From Planctomycetaceae bacterium (GTDB lineage Bacteria > Planctomycetota > SZUA-567): 33,594 bases of DNA. A model generated the notes under the pieces. That model saw nothing but the letters and a program-made list of their open reading frames with translations. It searched no databases and had not been told where the DNA came from. Positions within the stretch are counted from its first letter, which is position 1; every line of letters begins with the position of its first letter. Shown here piece after piece: positions 8,119 to 15,816 of this stretch. The position numbers and the translations under genes are program-made. The DNA lies in contig JAJPXZ010000102.1 of NCBI GenBank assembly GCA_021205245.1, positions 1 to 33,594 of the forward strand, given 5' to 3'.

Positions 8119-9387
8119 ATGAATGCATCGACCAAACGCTGGCTGATCCTCCTGGCCGGACTCGTCGCCAATCTCTGTCAAGGCGTCGCCTACACGTCCA
8201 GCATCTTTATGCTGCCCCTCGGCGAGGTCATGCAGCGTCCGGCCGATACTTGGGCGCGTGAATGGGGAATCATTTTCGCCATGACCCTCGCTTTTCTCCC
8301 GGTCGGGATGTTGCTGTCGGGTAAACTGGCCGACCTCGGCTATACGCGTTTGACCATCGGTCTTGGCGCCATCTTCTTCGGCGGCGGCCTCCTTATGGCG
8401 GGGCGGGGCGGATCGGTCGCCTATATCGCCTGCACCCTTGGGCTGATGACCTCGGTTGGCTCCGGTTTTGCCTACGGCACCATCATCGGGGCGTGCGTCC
8501 GTTGGTTCCCCGACCGGCGCGGCCTCGCCTCCGGTCTCGCCGTCGCCGCCGTCGGCGTCGGTCCCATCGTTCTCGCGCCCATCGCCAGCCGGCTCACGGC
8601 GGCGTATGGCGTCCTGACCATGTTCACGATTCTTGGCATCGCCACCTTTATCCTGATGGGTTTGGCTGCTTTGTGCGTGTCTAATCCCCCCGCCGGGTAT
8701 GTCCCGGCCGGGTGGACGCCGCCCGCACCCGCCGCCGGGACAGCCGGTCCGACCCGGGAGAGCCTCAACTGGAAGGCAATGCTGACCCGGCCCCGCTTCT
8801 GGCTCCTCTACGTTACCTATTTCTGCGGCGTCTTCGCCGGTATTCTCGTGAATGGCCTCGCCGCCCCCATCGCTATCGAATTGGCCAACTTCACCCGCGA
8901 CCAAGCCACCGGGGCGGTCATGCTCTTTGCCCTGTGTTCTGCCGGCGGCCGGGTGTTGTGGGGATTTCTGTCCGATAAGTTTGGCCGCATCTTCATGATT
9001 GGCCTCGCCTTTATTCTCACCGCCGCCACCATGTTCGTTCTCCACGGCCACGTGAGCACGCCCGGCGTCCTCATGCCCTGCGTGGGGATGGCCGGTCTGT
9101 GCTACGGCGGCATCTTCGGCACCTTCCCGAGCCTGAGCGCGGAATCGTTTGGCGTCAAAAACGCCGCCGTCAACCTGGCGGTGCTGTTTACGTCCTTTTC
9201 CCTCGTCGCCGTTCTCGCCCCCCAGGTGGTGGCCCATTACCGCTCCGGCGGACCTGAAGAATATCCAAAAGCGTTTCTGGTGGCAGGATGCATTGCAGCC
9301 GTGGGCCTCCTCCTGTCGATAATAGTGGGAAAGAGCATGGCAAAGCAGGCTATGCCCGCCGTCGCTGTCGGCGGAGTCAAATCGTAG
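8119..9387 (+). CDS. MFS transporter, OFA (oxalate/formate antiporter-like) family
   Basis: This 422-residue inner-membrane carrier has about twelve membrane helices. The N-terminal NLCQGVAYTSSIFMLPL region, the GSGFAYGTIIGACVRWFPDRRGLASGLAVAAVGVG-type segment in helices 4-5 and LWGFLSDKFGR in the second half are characteristic of OFA-type MFS proteins, which exchange small carboxylates. I start at 8119 because GGAG and AAGGGA precede this ATG; the frame itself opens at a TTG at 8032 without support. A Pro/Ala-rich linker near residues 195-215 joins the halves. The substrate is unknown, since OFA members carry oxalate, formate, pyruvate, lactate and others. The thioesterase follows after 21 nt. 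Confidence 0.9.
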   Translation: MNASTKRWLILLAGLVANLCQGVAYTSSIFMLPLGEVMQRPADTWAREWGIIFAMTLAFLPVGMLLSGKLADLGYTRLTIGLGAIFFGGGLLMAGRGGSVAYIACTLGLMTSVGSGFAYGTIIGACVRWFPDRRGLASGLAVAAVGVGPIVLAPIASRLTAAYGVLTMFTILGIATFILMGLAALCVSNPPAGYVPAGWTPPAPAAGTAGPTRESLNWKAMLTRPRFWLLYVTYFCGVFAGILVNGLAAPIAIELANFTRDQATGAVMLFALCSAGGRVLWGFLSDKFGRIFMIGLAFILTAATMFVLHGHVSTPGVLMPCVGMAGLCYGGIFGTFPSLSAESFGVKNAAVNLAVLFTSFSLVAVLAPQVVAHYRSGGPEEYPKAFLVAGCIAAVGLLLSIIVGKSMAKQAMPAVAVGGVKS

Positions 9388-9408
9388 ACAAAGGAAAACC
9401 ATACCATT

Positions 9409-9834
9409 ATGGCTGGATTGTTTGATAACCTCCCGAATCCGGAGGATATAGAGGCGGTCATGGGCATCGACACCTATGCCCAGGTGTCGGGGTGCCAGGT
9501 GTTGCGGGCGGAACCGGGCTATGCCGAAGTCAAAATGCCGGTCGGGCCGAATGTCCTCAATGGCCACGGCAACCTCCACGGCGGAGCCATGTTCACCCTG
9601 GCCGACTACGCCGCCGCCCTTGCCTCCAACCTCTGCGACCACCCGACGATGGCGGTGAACGGTTCCATCCAGTTCATGAGCGCGGTGCGGGAGGGCCATG
9701 TCGTCGCCAAGGCCACCACGGTCAAGAACGGCAAGCGGATGAAATTCCAGTCGGTGGAAATCGTCGACGCCGACGGCCGCCTGGTCGCCGTCTTCCAAAG
9801 CGGGTCGATGCATGTGCCCCGGCGGGACGGATGA
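9409..9834 (+). CDS. PaaI-like hotdog-fold thioesterase
   Basis: A 141-residue hotdog protein. The motif GHGNLHGGAMFTLADYAAALASN (residues about 52-74) contains the HGG turn and the Asp-containing helix that form the active site in PaaI/YdiI-type acyl-CoA thioesterases. A second strand, VNGSIQFMSAVREGHVVA, is also typical. Such enzymes hydrolyse acyl- or aryl-acyl-CoA in the cytoplasm. No phenylacetate genes are nearby, so the physiological substrate is open. It lies 21 nt after the OFA transporter and may be co-transcribed with it. Confidence 0.9.
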   Translation: MAGLFDNLPNPEDIEAVMGIDTYAQVSGCQVLRAEPGYAEVKMPVGPNVLNGHGNLHGGAMFTLADYAAALASNLCDHPTMAVNGSIQFMSAVREGHVVAKATTVKNGKRMKFQSVEIVDADGRLVAVFQSGSMHVPRRDG

Positions 9835-9911
9835 GGCGACTTGACGCGGCGGCGGCGATCACCATAATTGGCTCGTTACATTACTCCACCAGGACAGAAG
9901 GAACCGGCACT

Positions 9912-10202
9912 ATGCGCAAGCTTATATTCTTCTCCACCGTATGCATCCTGCTGGCTGCCATGCTTGGCTGCGGCAGATCCATCGGCGGGCCACGCATCTG
10001 GTGGGACGACCGCAACCAGCAGCCACTCGAAGAGTACGACCTGCCGCCCGATCCGACCGCTCCCGCCGACTACGGCATGGAGTCGCCTCCCGCCATGCCC
10101 TCGGGCGAGGATTTGTCGGAAGATAATCTGCGCGACTACCGCACCGACCTCGACCGCGAGGAAGAACGGCGCAAGTCCGAGTCGTCGCTGGTCGACTTCT
10201 AG
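9912..10202 (+). CDS. Small putative lipoprotein
   Basis: I place a 96-residue gene at the ATG at 9912. AAGGA lies 9 nt upstream, and the product starts with a textbook lipoprotein signal: MRK, a hydrophobic run, then AAMLGC with Cys at about residue 19. A longer frame entering from 9492 overlaps the thioesterase and has no support. The mature part is short, acidic and proline-rich (PLEEYDLPPDPTAP, then a charged DREEERRKSES tail), so it is probably largely disordered. No family recognised. It may be an envelope spacer or accessory lipoprotein. The Met at lipobox position -3 is slightly unusual. Confidence 0.72.
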   Translation: MRKLIFFSTVCILLAAMLGCGRSIGGPRIWWDDRNQQPLEEYDLPPDPTAPADYGMESPPAMPSGEDLSEDNLRDYRTDLDREEERRKSESSLVDF

Positions 10203-10241
10203 GATAAACGAAGCGGCTCCGATATAAACCCATCCGCGTGG

Positions 10242-10271
10242 AACGGCGCCGGAACGACTCCCGGCGCCGTT
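10242..10271. other. Perfect 11-bp inverted repeat between genes
   Basis: AACGGCGCCGG (10242-10252) is exactly repeated inverted as CCGGCGCCGTT (10261-10271), with an 8-nt spacer. No T-run follows; the sequence continues TTGCGCAAA, which is itself palindromic. It could slow or end transcription after the small lipoprotein gene without a U-tract, or act as a protein site. Confidence 0.5.
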
Positions 10272-10342
10272 TGCGCAAACGCTGACGCGATGGCGCAAAA
10301 AGATTCGAGACGAACAGGCGAACCAAGGCAGAAGGGTACCGT

Positions 10343-11050
10343 ATGGACAATTCCGACTTCATGACCGACGATTTCCGCAAGATGGATCCGTGGCGCATCT
10401 TCCGCATCATGGCCGAGTTTGTCGAAGGCTTTGAGGCGATGGCCCACATCCAGCACGGCATTTCCATCTTCGGCTCGGCGCGCACCCCCCACACCGACCG
10501 CTATTATGAGATGGCGCGCAAGCTCGCCCACGATCTCACCGTCGACGGATTCACCGTGATCACCGGCGGCGGGCCGGGCATTATGGAAGCGGCCAACCGC
10601 GGCGCGAAAGAGGCGGGCGGCAGTTCGGTCGGCCTGAACATCGATCTCCCCTTCGAGCAGGAGCCGAACCCCTATATCGGCAAGCTGCTGTCGTTCCGCT
10701 ATTTCTTCTGCCGTAAGGTGATGTTTGCGAAATATTCGCAGGCGCTTATCGCATTCCCGGGCGGATTCGGCACCATGGACGAATTGTTCGAGCACCTGAC
10801 CCTGGTCCAGACCATGAAAATCCCCGCCATGCCCATTATTCTGGTCGGCAAGGATTTCTGGAGCGGCATGCTGGATTGGGTTAACAAGTCCCTCCTGCAT
10901 GGCGAGAATTATATCAGTCCCAAGGATCTCGAATTGTTCCGGGTGGCCGACTCGGCCGAAGAGACGGCAGATATCCTCAAACAGTGGTTGAACGAGTCGC
11001 AGGAAGAAATGGCGAAGCATATTTCCGGCAGGCACGTCCCCAAAAAGTAA
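10343..11050 (+). CDS. LOG family nucleotide 5'-monophosphate nucleosidase
   Basis: The 235-residue protein carries both LOG (TIGR00730) signatures: GGGPGIMEAANRGA around residue 74 and PGGFGTMDELFEHL around residue 140. The latter provides the catalytic Arg/Glu environment (PGGxGTxxE). LOG enzymes release the base from nucleoside monophosphates. In plants and some bacteria this activates cytokinins, while in most bacteria the role is nucleotide salvage. An N-terminal stretch of about 40 residues precedes the Rossmann fold. Ribosome site AGAAGGG precedes the ATG. The histidine kinase gene begins 56 nt downstream on the same strand. Confidence 0.92.
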   Translation: MDNSDFMTDDFRKMDPWRIFRIMAEFVEGFEAMAHIQHGISIFGSARTPHTDRYYEMARKLAHDLTVDGFTVITGGGPGIMEAANRGAKEAGGSSVGLNIDLPFEQEPNPYIGKLLSFRYFFCRKVMFAKYSQALIAFPGGFGTMDELFEHLTLVQTMKIPAMPIILVGKDFWSGMLDWVNKSLLHGENYISPKDLELFRVADSAEETADILKQWLNESQEEMAKHISGRHVPKK

Positions 11051-11106
11051 CGGTCGACGACGCCTCGCCGCACAGGGTGAGTCTTTCACCATTCCAAGGA
11101 AACGCG

Positions 11107-11931
11107 ATGAGCAAGCGGCTCGACGACGACGAACAAGAACGCAAGGAACGCCTGGCCTATGTCGGCGTTCTGGCGGCGAGTTTGATTCACGAAATAAAGA
11201 CGCCCCTCCACGCCATTCTCCTCACCGTGCAGATGCTGGTGGAGGATTCGGAGCGCCTTCCCCCCGATCTCCGGCCCCGGTTCGAGCGCCGCTGCCGCCG
11301 GGTGCATCAGGAGGTGAAATCCCTGGCGCGGATGCTGGACGCGTTTCTGTCCTTCGCCCGGCCGCCCAAGGCCGACCCGACCCCCATCGACCTCAATCAC
11401 TTTATCCGCGAACTCATGGAGTTCGCCAAACCGGAGATGGACGAACTCGGCATCATTCTGGAGACGAACCTGGCCGAGGACATGTACCCGGTTGTCCTGG
11501 ACAAGAACCAGTTCACCCACGTCGTCCTGAACCTGCTTAAAAACGCGCAGGAGTCGATCGAGACCCAGCGGGAGAAATCGGAAGAGGACTTCGAGGGCCG
11601 CATCATCGTCGCCACCGCCGAGGACGACGAAGGCATTACCCTGGTCATTCAAGACAACGGCATCGGCATTCCGCCGGGCGACGAGGAAAAGGTCTTCGAG
11701 TTTTTCTACACGACAAAATCAAAAGGCACCGGTCTTGGTCTCGCGCTGGTGCAGCGCACTATCGAAGAACATCGCGGCCGCATCCGCGTCGAACCTATTG
11801 CCGAACGCGGGGCGCGCTTTGTCATCAACCTGCCGCGCGGCCATTTTCTTGAATTTTCCGACGGGTCTGAGGAAAACAAATCCACCCGCGAAAGCGCCCG
11901 TATCCGCCTTAAGCGGGACGGATATTTATAG
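11107..11931 (+). CDS. Cytoplasmic histidine kinase without sensor domain
   Basis: The 274-residue protein begins almost directly with the dimerisation and phosphoacceptor helix, SLIHEIKTPLHA (His28). The catalytic domain follows: N-box NLLKNAQES, G1 box DNGIGIPPG, F-box FEFFYTTKSKGTGLGLAL with the G2 glycines. There is no transmembrane segment or PAS/GAF sensor, so the input must come from a partner protein. The closest architecture is the transmitter core of NtrB/AtoS-type kinases. AAGGA lies six bases before the chosen ATG; the longer frame from 10984 overlaps the LOG gene. The Lys/Arg-rich tail after the ATPase domain is unusual. No response regulator gene is in the window, so it is an orphan here. 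Its stop codon lies at the outer edge of a large inverted repeat. Confidence 0.9.
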   Translation: MSKRLDDDEQERKERLAYVGVLAASLIHEIKTPLHAILLTVQMLVEDSERLPPDLRPRFERRCRRVHQEVKSLARMLDAFLSFARPPKADPTPIDLNHFIRELMEFAKPEMDELGIILETNLAEDMYPVVLDKNQFTHVVLNLLKNAQESIETQREKSEEDFEGRIIVATAEDDEGITLVIQDNGIGIPPGDEEKVFEFFYTTKSKGTGLGLALVQRTIEEHRGRIRVEPIAERGARFVINLPRGHFLEFSDGSEENKSTRESARIRLKRDGYL

Positions 11932-12079
11932 GTTGTTTCAGAGCCTCGGATCGGGACTTCAGCCGAGGAAAGCTGGCCGGCAGGGTTTTCAAAAAACGTG
12001 GTGGGAGTTGTTTTTTGAAAAGCCCGAGAGGCCGGCTTGACGAAGGATCAAGGCTTGAGACGGGGTTCTGGAACAATCC
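11931..12079. repeat. 149-bp imperfect inverted repeat (MITE- or RNA-like)
   Basis: At the centre a perfect 12-bp repeat, TTTTCAAAAAAC / GTTTTTTGAAAA (11986-11997 and 12010-12021), flanks a 12-nt spacer. Further out GCCGGC occurs at 11976-11981 and 12031-12036. At the outer ends GGTTGTTTCAGAGCC (11931-11945) matches the complement of GGGTTCTGGAACAATCC (12063-12079) with one gap and two mismatches. The whole gap between the kinase and nadA is thus roughly self-complementary. Terminal inverted repeats and no coding capacity suggest a miniature mobile element or dispersed palindrome. A structured leader RNA for nadA is the alternative. The element overlaps the last base of the kinase stop. Confidence 0.6.
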
Positions 12080-12100
12080 TAACACCGCAAGGAGAAGGTA

Positions 12101-13012
12101 ATGCCCAATAGCCAGTTACTGGCGCGGCTGGACGAGCTGAAGAAAAAACGGAACGCCGTCATCCTCGCCCATTCGTACCAGATTCCCGAAATTCAAGACG
12201 CGGCCGACTATGTCGGCGACAGCCTCGGCCTGTCGCGCCTCGCCGCCGACACCGACGCCGACGTCATCCTTTTCTGCGGCGTCCATTTTATGGCCGAGAC
12301 AGCCGCCATTCTCTCGCCGCAAAAGACCGTCCTTATCCCCGACGGCAATGCCGGCTGTCCCATGGCCAACATGGTCACCGCCCGGCAACTGCGCGAGTGG
12401 CGGGACAAAAACCCGGGTGCGACCGTCGTCACCTACGTGAATTCGTCCGCCGCCGTCAAAGCCTTGTCCGACATTTGCTGCACCAGCGCCAACGCGGTGG
12501 AAGTGGTCGCGTCGCTGCCGCGCGAGGGTAAAATCCTCTTTGTCCCGGACCGCAACCTCGGCCACTGGGTCATGACCCGCCTGGGCCGCGAGATGGAATT
12601 GTGGAACGGCTTCTGCCCAACCCACGAACGGATGCTGCCTGAGATGGCGGTGGAAGCGCGGGCGAAGTATCCGGGCGCGCTGCTGGTCGCCCACCCAGAG
12701 TGCCGCCCGTCCCTGGTGGAAATGGCCGACTTTGTCGCCAGCACCACCGGCATCGTCAAATTCTGCCACGACAACCCGGCGAAAGAATTCATCATCGCCA
12801 CCGAGATCGGCGTTCTGCATCCGCTCCGCAAGGCGAATCCGGAGAAAACCTTCCACCCCCTTACCGTCGTCGCCGATTGTCCCAACATGAAGTTGAACAG
12901 CCTCGAGAAGATGGTCTGGGCGCTTGAAGACATGGAGCCGCAGGTCACCGTCCCGGCGGATATTGCCGAAAAGGCGCTTCGGCCTATTCAGCGTATGCTT
13001 GAAATAGGGTAG
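12101..13012 (+). CDS. nadA: Quinolinate synthase
   Basis: NadA condenses iminoaspartate with dihydroxyacetone phosphate to quinolinate for de novo NAD synthesis, using an oxygen-sensitive [4Fe-4S] cluster. The 303-residue length matches the compact form. The three cluster cysteines are at residues 86 (GNAGCPMANM), 172 (NGFCPTHERM) and 260 (ADCPNMKLNSLEKM), with spacing close to that of the Thermotoga enzyme. Other family motifs are AHSYQIPEIQDAADYVGDS and CGVHFMAETA. The ATG follows AAGGAGAAGG. nadB and nadC are not in the window. The PLP protein gene starts 3 nt after its stop. Confidence 0.97.
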   Translation: MPNSQLLARLDELKKKRNAVILAHSYQIPEIQDAADYVGDSLGLSRLAADTDADVILFCGVHFMAETAAILSPQKTVLIPDGNAGCPMANMVTARQLREWRDKNPGATVVTYVNSSAAVKALSDICCTSANAVEVVASLPREGKILFVPDRNLGHWVMTRLGREMELWNGFCPTHERMLPEMAVEARAKYPGALLVAHPECRPSLVEMADFVASTTGIVKFCHDNPAKEFIIATEIGVLHPLRKANPEKTFHPLTVVADCPNMKLNSLEKMVWALEDMEPQVTVPADIAEKALRPIQRMLEIG

Positions 13013-13015
13013 CCC

Positions 13016-13696
13016 ATGCCGAGCATCGAAGAAAACCTCCGCGCCGTCCAGGCACGTATCGCCGCCGCCTGCGCCCGTTGCGGCCGCGACCCGGGCAACG
13101 TCACTCTGGTCGCGGTGACGAAGACCGTCACCGACGTCGAGGTGGCGGAGCTTTACCGCTTGGGCGTGCGCGATTTTGGCGAGAATCGCGTGGCCGACGG
13201 ACTGTCCCGGAAAAACGCCCTCGCCGCCGATGACGCGCGCTGGCACCTCATTGGCCACCTGCAGCGGAACAAGGCCGCCGACGCGCTGGAGGGCGGATTT
13301 CTCCGTATCCACAGCGTCGAGTCGGCCAAGTTGATTGCCGTCCTCGATAAAGAATGCGGCAAGCTCGGCGTGAATGCCGAGGTCCTGCTGGAGGTCAACG
13401 TCTCCGGCGAAGAGTCGAAGTACGGCGTTACGCCGGACGGGGCGGAGGCATTGGCCCGGCAGGCTGCCGCCTGCGCCAATATCGCGGTCGCCGGACTGAT
13501 GACCATGGCGCCGTTCACCGACGACCCGGAAACGGCCCGGCCGTATTTTCGCCGTCTGGCCGAGCTGCGCGATGAACTCGTTACCCGCCTCGGCATCGCA
13601 CTTCCCCACCTGTCGATGGGGATGACGGGTGATTTCGAGGTTGCCATTGAGGAAGGCGCGACCCTGGTGCGGGTCGGCACGGCTCTTTACCGATAA
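13016..13696 (+). CDS. PLP homeostasis protein, YggS family
   Basis: This 226-residue, single-domain alanine-racemase-fold protein binds pyridoxal 5'-phosphate and helps keep PLP and amino-acid pools balanced. It has no known enzyme activity. Lys36 in LVAVTKT is the PLP lysine. DFGENRVADG, WHLIGHLQRNKA, SVES, GLMTMAPF and LSMGMTGDFEVAIEEGATLVRVGTALYR are the usual family blocks. It starts 3 nt after nadA, so translation is likely coupled. It sits just before proC, the classical yggS-proC order seen in many bacteria. Note Lys-for-Gln and other neutral changes only; no key residue missing. Confidence 0.95.
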   Translation: MPSIEENLRAVQARIAAACARCGRDPGNVTLVAVTKTVTDVEVAELYRLGVRDFGENRVADGLSRKNALAADDARWHLIGHLQRNKAADALEGGFLRIHSVESAKLIAVLDKECGKLGVNAEVLLEVNVSGEESKYGVTPDGAEALARQAAACANIAVAGLMTMAPFTDDPETARPYFRRLAELRDELVTRLGIALPHLSMGMTGDFEVAIEEGATLVRVGTALYR

Positions 13697-13719
13697 AGCG
13701 CGATCGAAGGGGAACGACC

Positions 13720-14535
13720 ATGGACTCGATGTGGACGGACAAGCGTCTCGGCGTCATCGGCGGCGGCAATATGGCGGAGGCATTGGTGCGTGGCGTGATT
13801 CGGGCCGGATTGCTGACGCCCGACCGGGTCGCGGTGTTCGACATCTCGCCCGAACGCAAAGCTGTCTTTGCCGAAATGGGCTGCGCTATCGCGGACAATG
13901 CCGCCGGCGTGCTCGGGGCCGAGGTCGTCCTCCTTGCCACCAAGCCGCAGCAGTTGCGGCAGGCGCTGTCGGGCGTCGCGGTCGGGCCGGGACAACTCAT
14001 CGTCTCCATCCTCGCCGGGGTGACAACCAAGGCGATTGAAGCGCTGCTGCCGCCTGGTTCACACGTCGTCCGCACCATGCCGAATACGCCGCTCCTGGTC
14101 GGGCAGGGCATGACCGCCCTCGCCGGCGGGGGCCACGCGACAGCCGACGATGTGAAAACGGCACTCGCCCTCTTTGCCGCCAGCGGCGACGCGGTCGAGG
14201 TGGCGGAGGCGGATCTCGACGCGGTGACGGCCCTGTCGGGGAGCGGCCCCGCGTACCTGTTCTATTTCTACGAAGCGCTTCTGCGGGGAGCCGAAGTCAT
14301 CGGCCTTGAACCGTCTCTTGCCCGCCGTCTCGCCTTCGGGACGCTCAAGGGTTCCCTCGCCATGCTGGAAAACAACGGCGACGAGGTCGAACTGCGGCGT
14401 CGTGTGACCAGTCCCGGCGGCACCACCGCCGCCGCCATTGCCGCCCTCGATAACGGCCGCTTCGCCGGTGTTGTCGCCGATGCTCTGGAGGCGGCATGCA
14501 AACGGAGCGTCGAATTGGGTCGGGGCAATGGCTGA
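13720..14535 (+). CDS. proC: Pyrroline-5-carboxylate reductase
   Basis: ProC reduces pyrroline-5-carboxylate to proline with NAD(P)H, the last step of proline synthesis. The 271 residues include the dinucleotide-binding start LGVIGGGNMAEALVRG, VLLATKPQQL, MPNTPLLVGQGMTAL, the signature ALSGSGPAYLFYFYEAL and the C-terminal RVTSPGGTTAAAIAALD. AAGGGG lies before the ATG at 13720, 23 nt after the upstream gene. The 3' end overlaps the DUF167 gene by 8 nt. Confidence 0.97.
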   Translation: MDSMWTDKRLGVIGGGNMAEALVRGVIRAGLLTPDRVAVFDISPERKAVFAEMGCAIADNAAGVLGAEVVLLATKPQQLRQALSGVAVGPGQLIVSILAGVTTKAIEALLPPGSHVVRTMPNTPLLVGQGMTALAGGGHATADDVKTALALFAASGDAVEVAEADLDAVTALSGSGPAYLFYFYEALLRGAEVIGLEPSLARRLAFGTLKGSLAMLENNGDEVELRRRVTSPGGTTAAAIAALDNGRFAGVVADALEAACKRSVELGRGNG

Positions 14536-14824
14536 GGCGGAAGTACTCGTCGAGGCGTGGGAGGACGGGGCGTCCTTCCACATCAAGGCCCACGCCGGGG
14601 CGCGGCGCGATGCGGTTGGCGGTTGCCATGACGGCATGCTCCGGGTCGAGACGACGACTGCGCCGGAAAAGGGCAAGGCGAATAAATCGATAGCCAAACT
14701 GCTTGCCAAGCGTCTCGGTGTCCCGGCGTCCGCTGTCGTCCTCCTCTCGGGCGAGACTAACAGCCGCAAACGCTTCGGCGTGCGCGGCGTCACTCCTGAT
14801 CAAATCCGCGCCGCGCTTCAGTAG
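14528..14824 (+). CDS. DUF167 family protein (YggU-like)
   Basis: A 98-residue protein of the DUF167 family, recognisable by FHIKAHAGARRDAVGG, VETTTAPEKGKANKSIAKLLAKRLGVP and LLSGETNSRKRFGVRG. The family has a small alpha/beta fold and no assigned biochemical role, though it often follows yggS and proC or yggT. The ATG at 14528 lies inside the end of proC (8-nt overlap), which signals translational coupling. A longer frame beginning at 14438 is a shadow of proC. It ends 2 nt from the stop of the convergent B12 permease gene, with no terminator between. Confidence 0.92.
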   Translation: MAEAEVLVEAWEDGASFHIKAHAGARRDAVGGCHDGMLRVETTTAPEKGKANKSIAKLLAKRLGVPASAVVLLSGETNSRKRFGVRGVTPDQIRAALQ

Positions 14825-14826
14825 GG

Positions 14827-15816
14827 TTACCCTCTTTCCCGCCGCACCAGCAGCCACAGGAAAAACGGCGCGCCGCACAAGGCCGACACCACGCCCACCG
14901 GCAGTTCGGCCGGTGCAATCGCCATCCGCGCCACCGCGTCCGATGCGACCAGGAACGCGCCGCCGAAAAATCCCGCAGCCGGCAAGAGCCGCGCGTGTCC
15001 CGGCCCCACCAGCATTCTGGAGATATGCGGTGCGACCAGCCCGACAAACCCCACCGGCCCGCACAGGGCGGTGATGCCGCCCACCATCAGCGATATCGCG
15101 AAAAACATGCGCCGCCGCACCCGGCCGGTGTCGACGCCGCGCGACAAAGCGAGTTCCTCGCCAAACGACATGATGTCAAGCTCGCGCCAATGCAATGCCG
15201 AGACGATCACGCCTACGGCGATGAACGGCAGCGCCAATACGAGTTGCCGCTGGCCCGCGCCGGAGATGCCGCCGATCATGGCCCGGAAGATGCGGGCGGC
15301 GTTGTGCGGGTCGACCAGGTGTTGCAGGAGCATGATCAGGCTCGAGAAGAAGAAGTTTACCGCCACGCCGGCCAGGAGAATGGTGGCTGGCGAGGTGTCG
15401 TTTTTCCACCGCGAAATCGCGTAGACAACGCCAATGGCCAGGAGCGCGCCGATAAAGGCGAAGATATTCTCAAGCGCGAGAAAACCGCCCAGTACCAGAC
15501 CGCCGCCGGTGAACAGCGCCAACGCCACTCCCGCCGACGCACCGGCCGACACACCCAGGATAAACGGTTCGGCCAATGGATTCCGGAACAGCGATTGAAA
15601 CGCCGCCCCGCCCACCGCCAGGCCGCATCCGGCCAGAAAACCCACCACCGCCCGGGGAAAGCGGAGCTTCCAGAAGACGTCGCTGTTCAACGGATCGCCC
15701 CAGCCAAGGACGTCGGCCAACGACACCTGCCGCAGTCCGATCCACGGGGCGATAAACAGCACGGCGAGACTGACGACGATGATCGCCGCCAAGGCGAGGC
15801 GTGGGCGTGCCGTCAT
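14827..15816 (-). CDS. btuC: Vitamin B12 ABC transporter permease (FecCD/BtuC family)
   Basis: The 329-residue inner-membrane permease has about ten helices and FecCD signatures: RFPRAVVGFLAGCGLAVGGAAFQ, FRNPLAEPFILGVSAGASAGVALAL, and GPVGFVGLVAPHISRMLVG near the C-terminus, which contacts the ATPase. It would pass corrinoid from the binding protein into the cytoplasm. The family also carries iron siderophores and heme. B12 is assigned from the operon, which a cobalamin riboswitch leads. Its start overlaps the ATPase stop by 4 nt (ATGA). It is the last gene of the operon. Confidence 0.9.
   Translation of the reverse strand: MTARPRLALAAIIVVSLAVLFIAPWIGLRQVSLADVLGWGDPLNSDVFWKLRFPRAVVGFLAGCGLAVGGAAFQSLFRNPLAEPFILGVSAGASAGVALALFTGGGLVLGGFLALENIFAFIGALLAIGVVYAISRWKNDTSPATILLAGVAVNFFFSSLIMLLQHLVDPHNAARIFRAMIGGISGAGQRQLVLALPFIAVGVIVSALHWRELDIMSFGEELALSRGVDTGRVRRRMFFAISLMVGGITALCGPVGFVGLVAPHISRMLVGPGHARLLPAAGFFGGAFLVASDAVARMAIAPAELPVGVVSALCGAPFFLWLLVRRERG

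Noticed and set aside
7822..9813. A 663-codon minus-strand frame opposite the EamA, MFS and thioesterase genes
   Set aside because: It is the antisense of three well-supported genes and its translation has a shadow-like Gly/Asp/His-rich composition.
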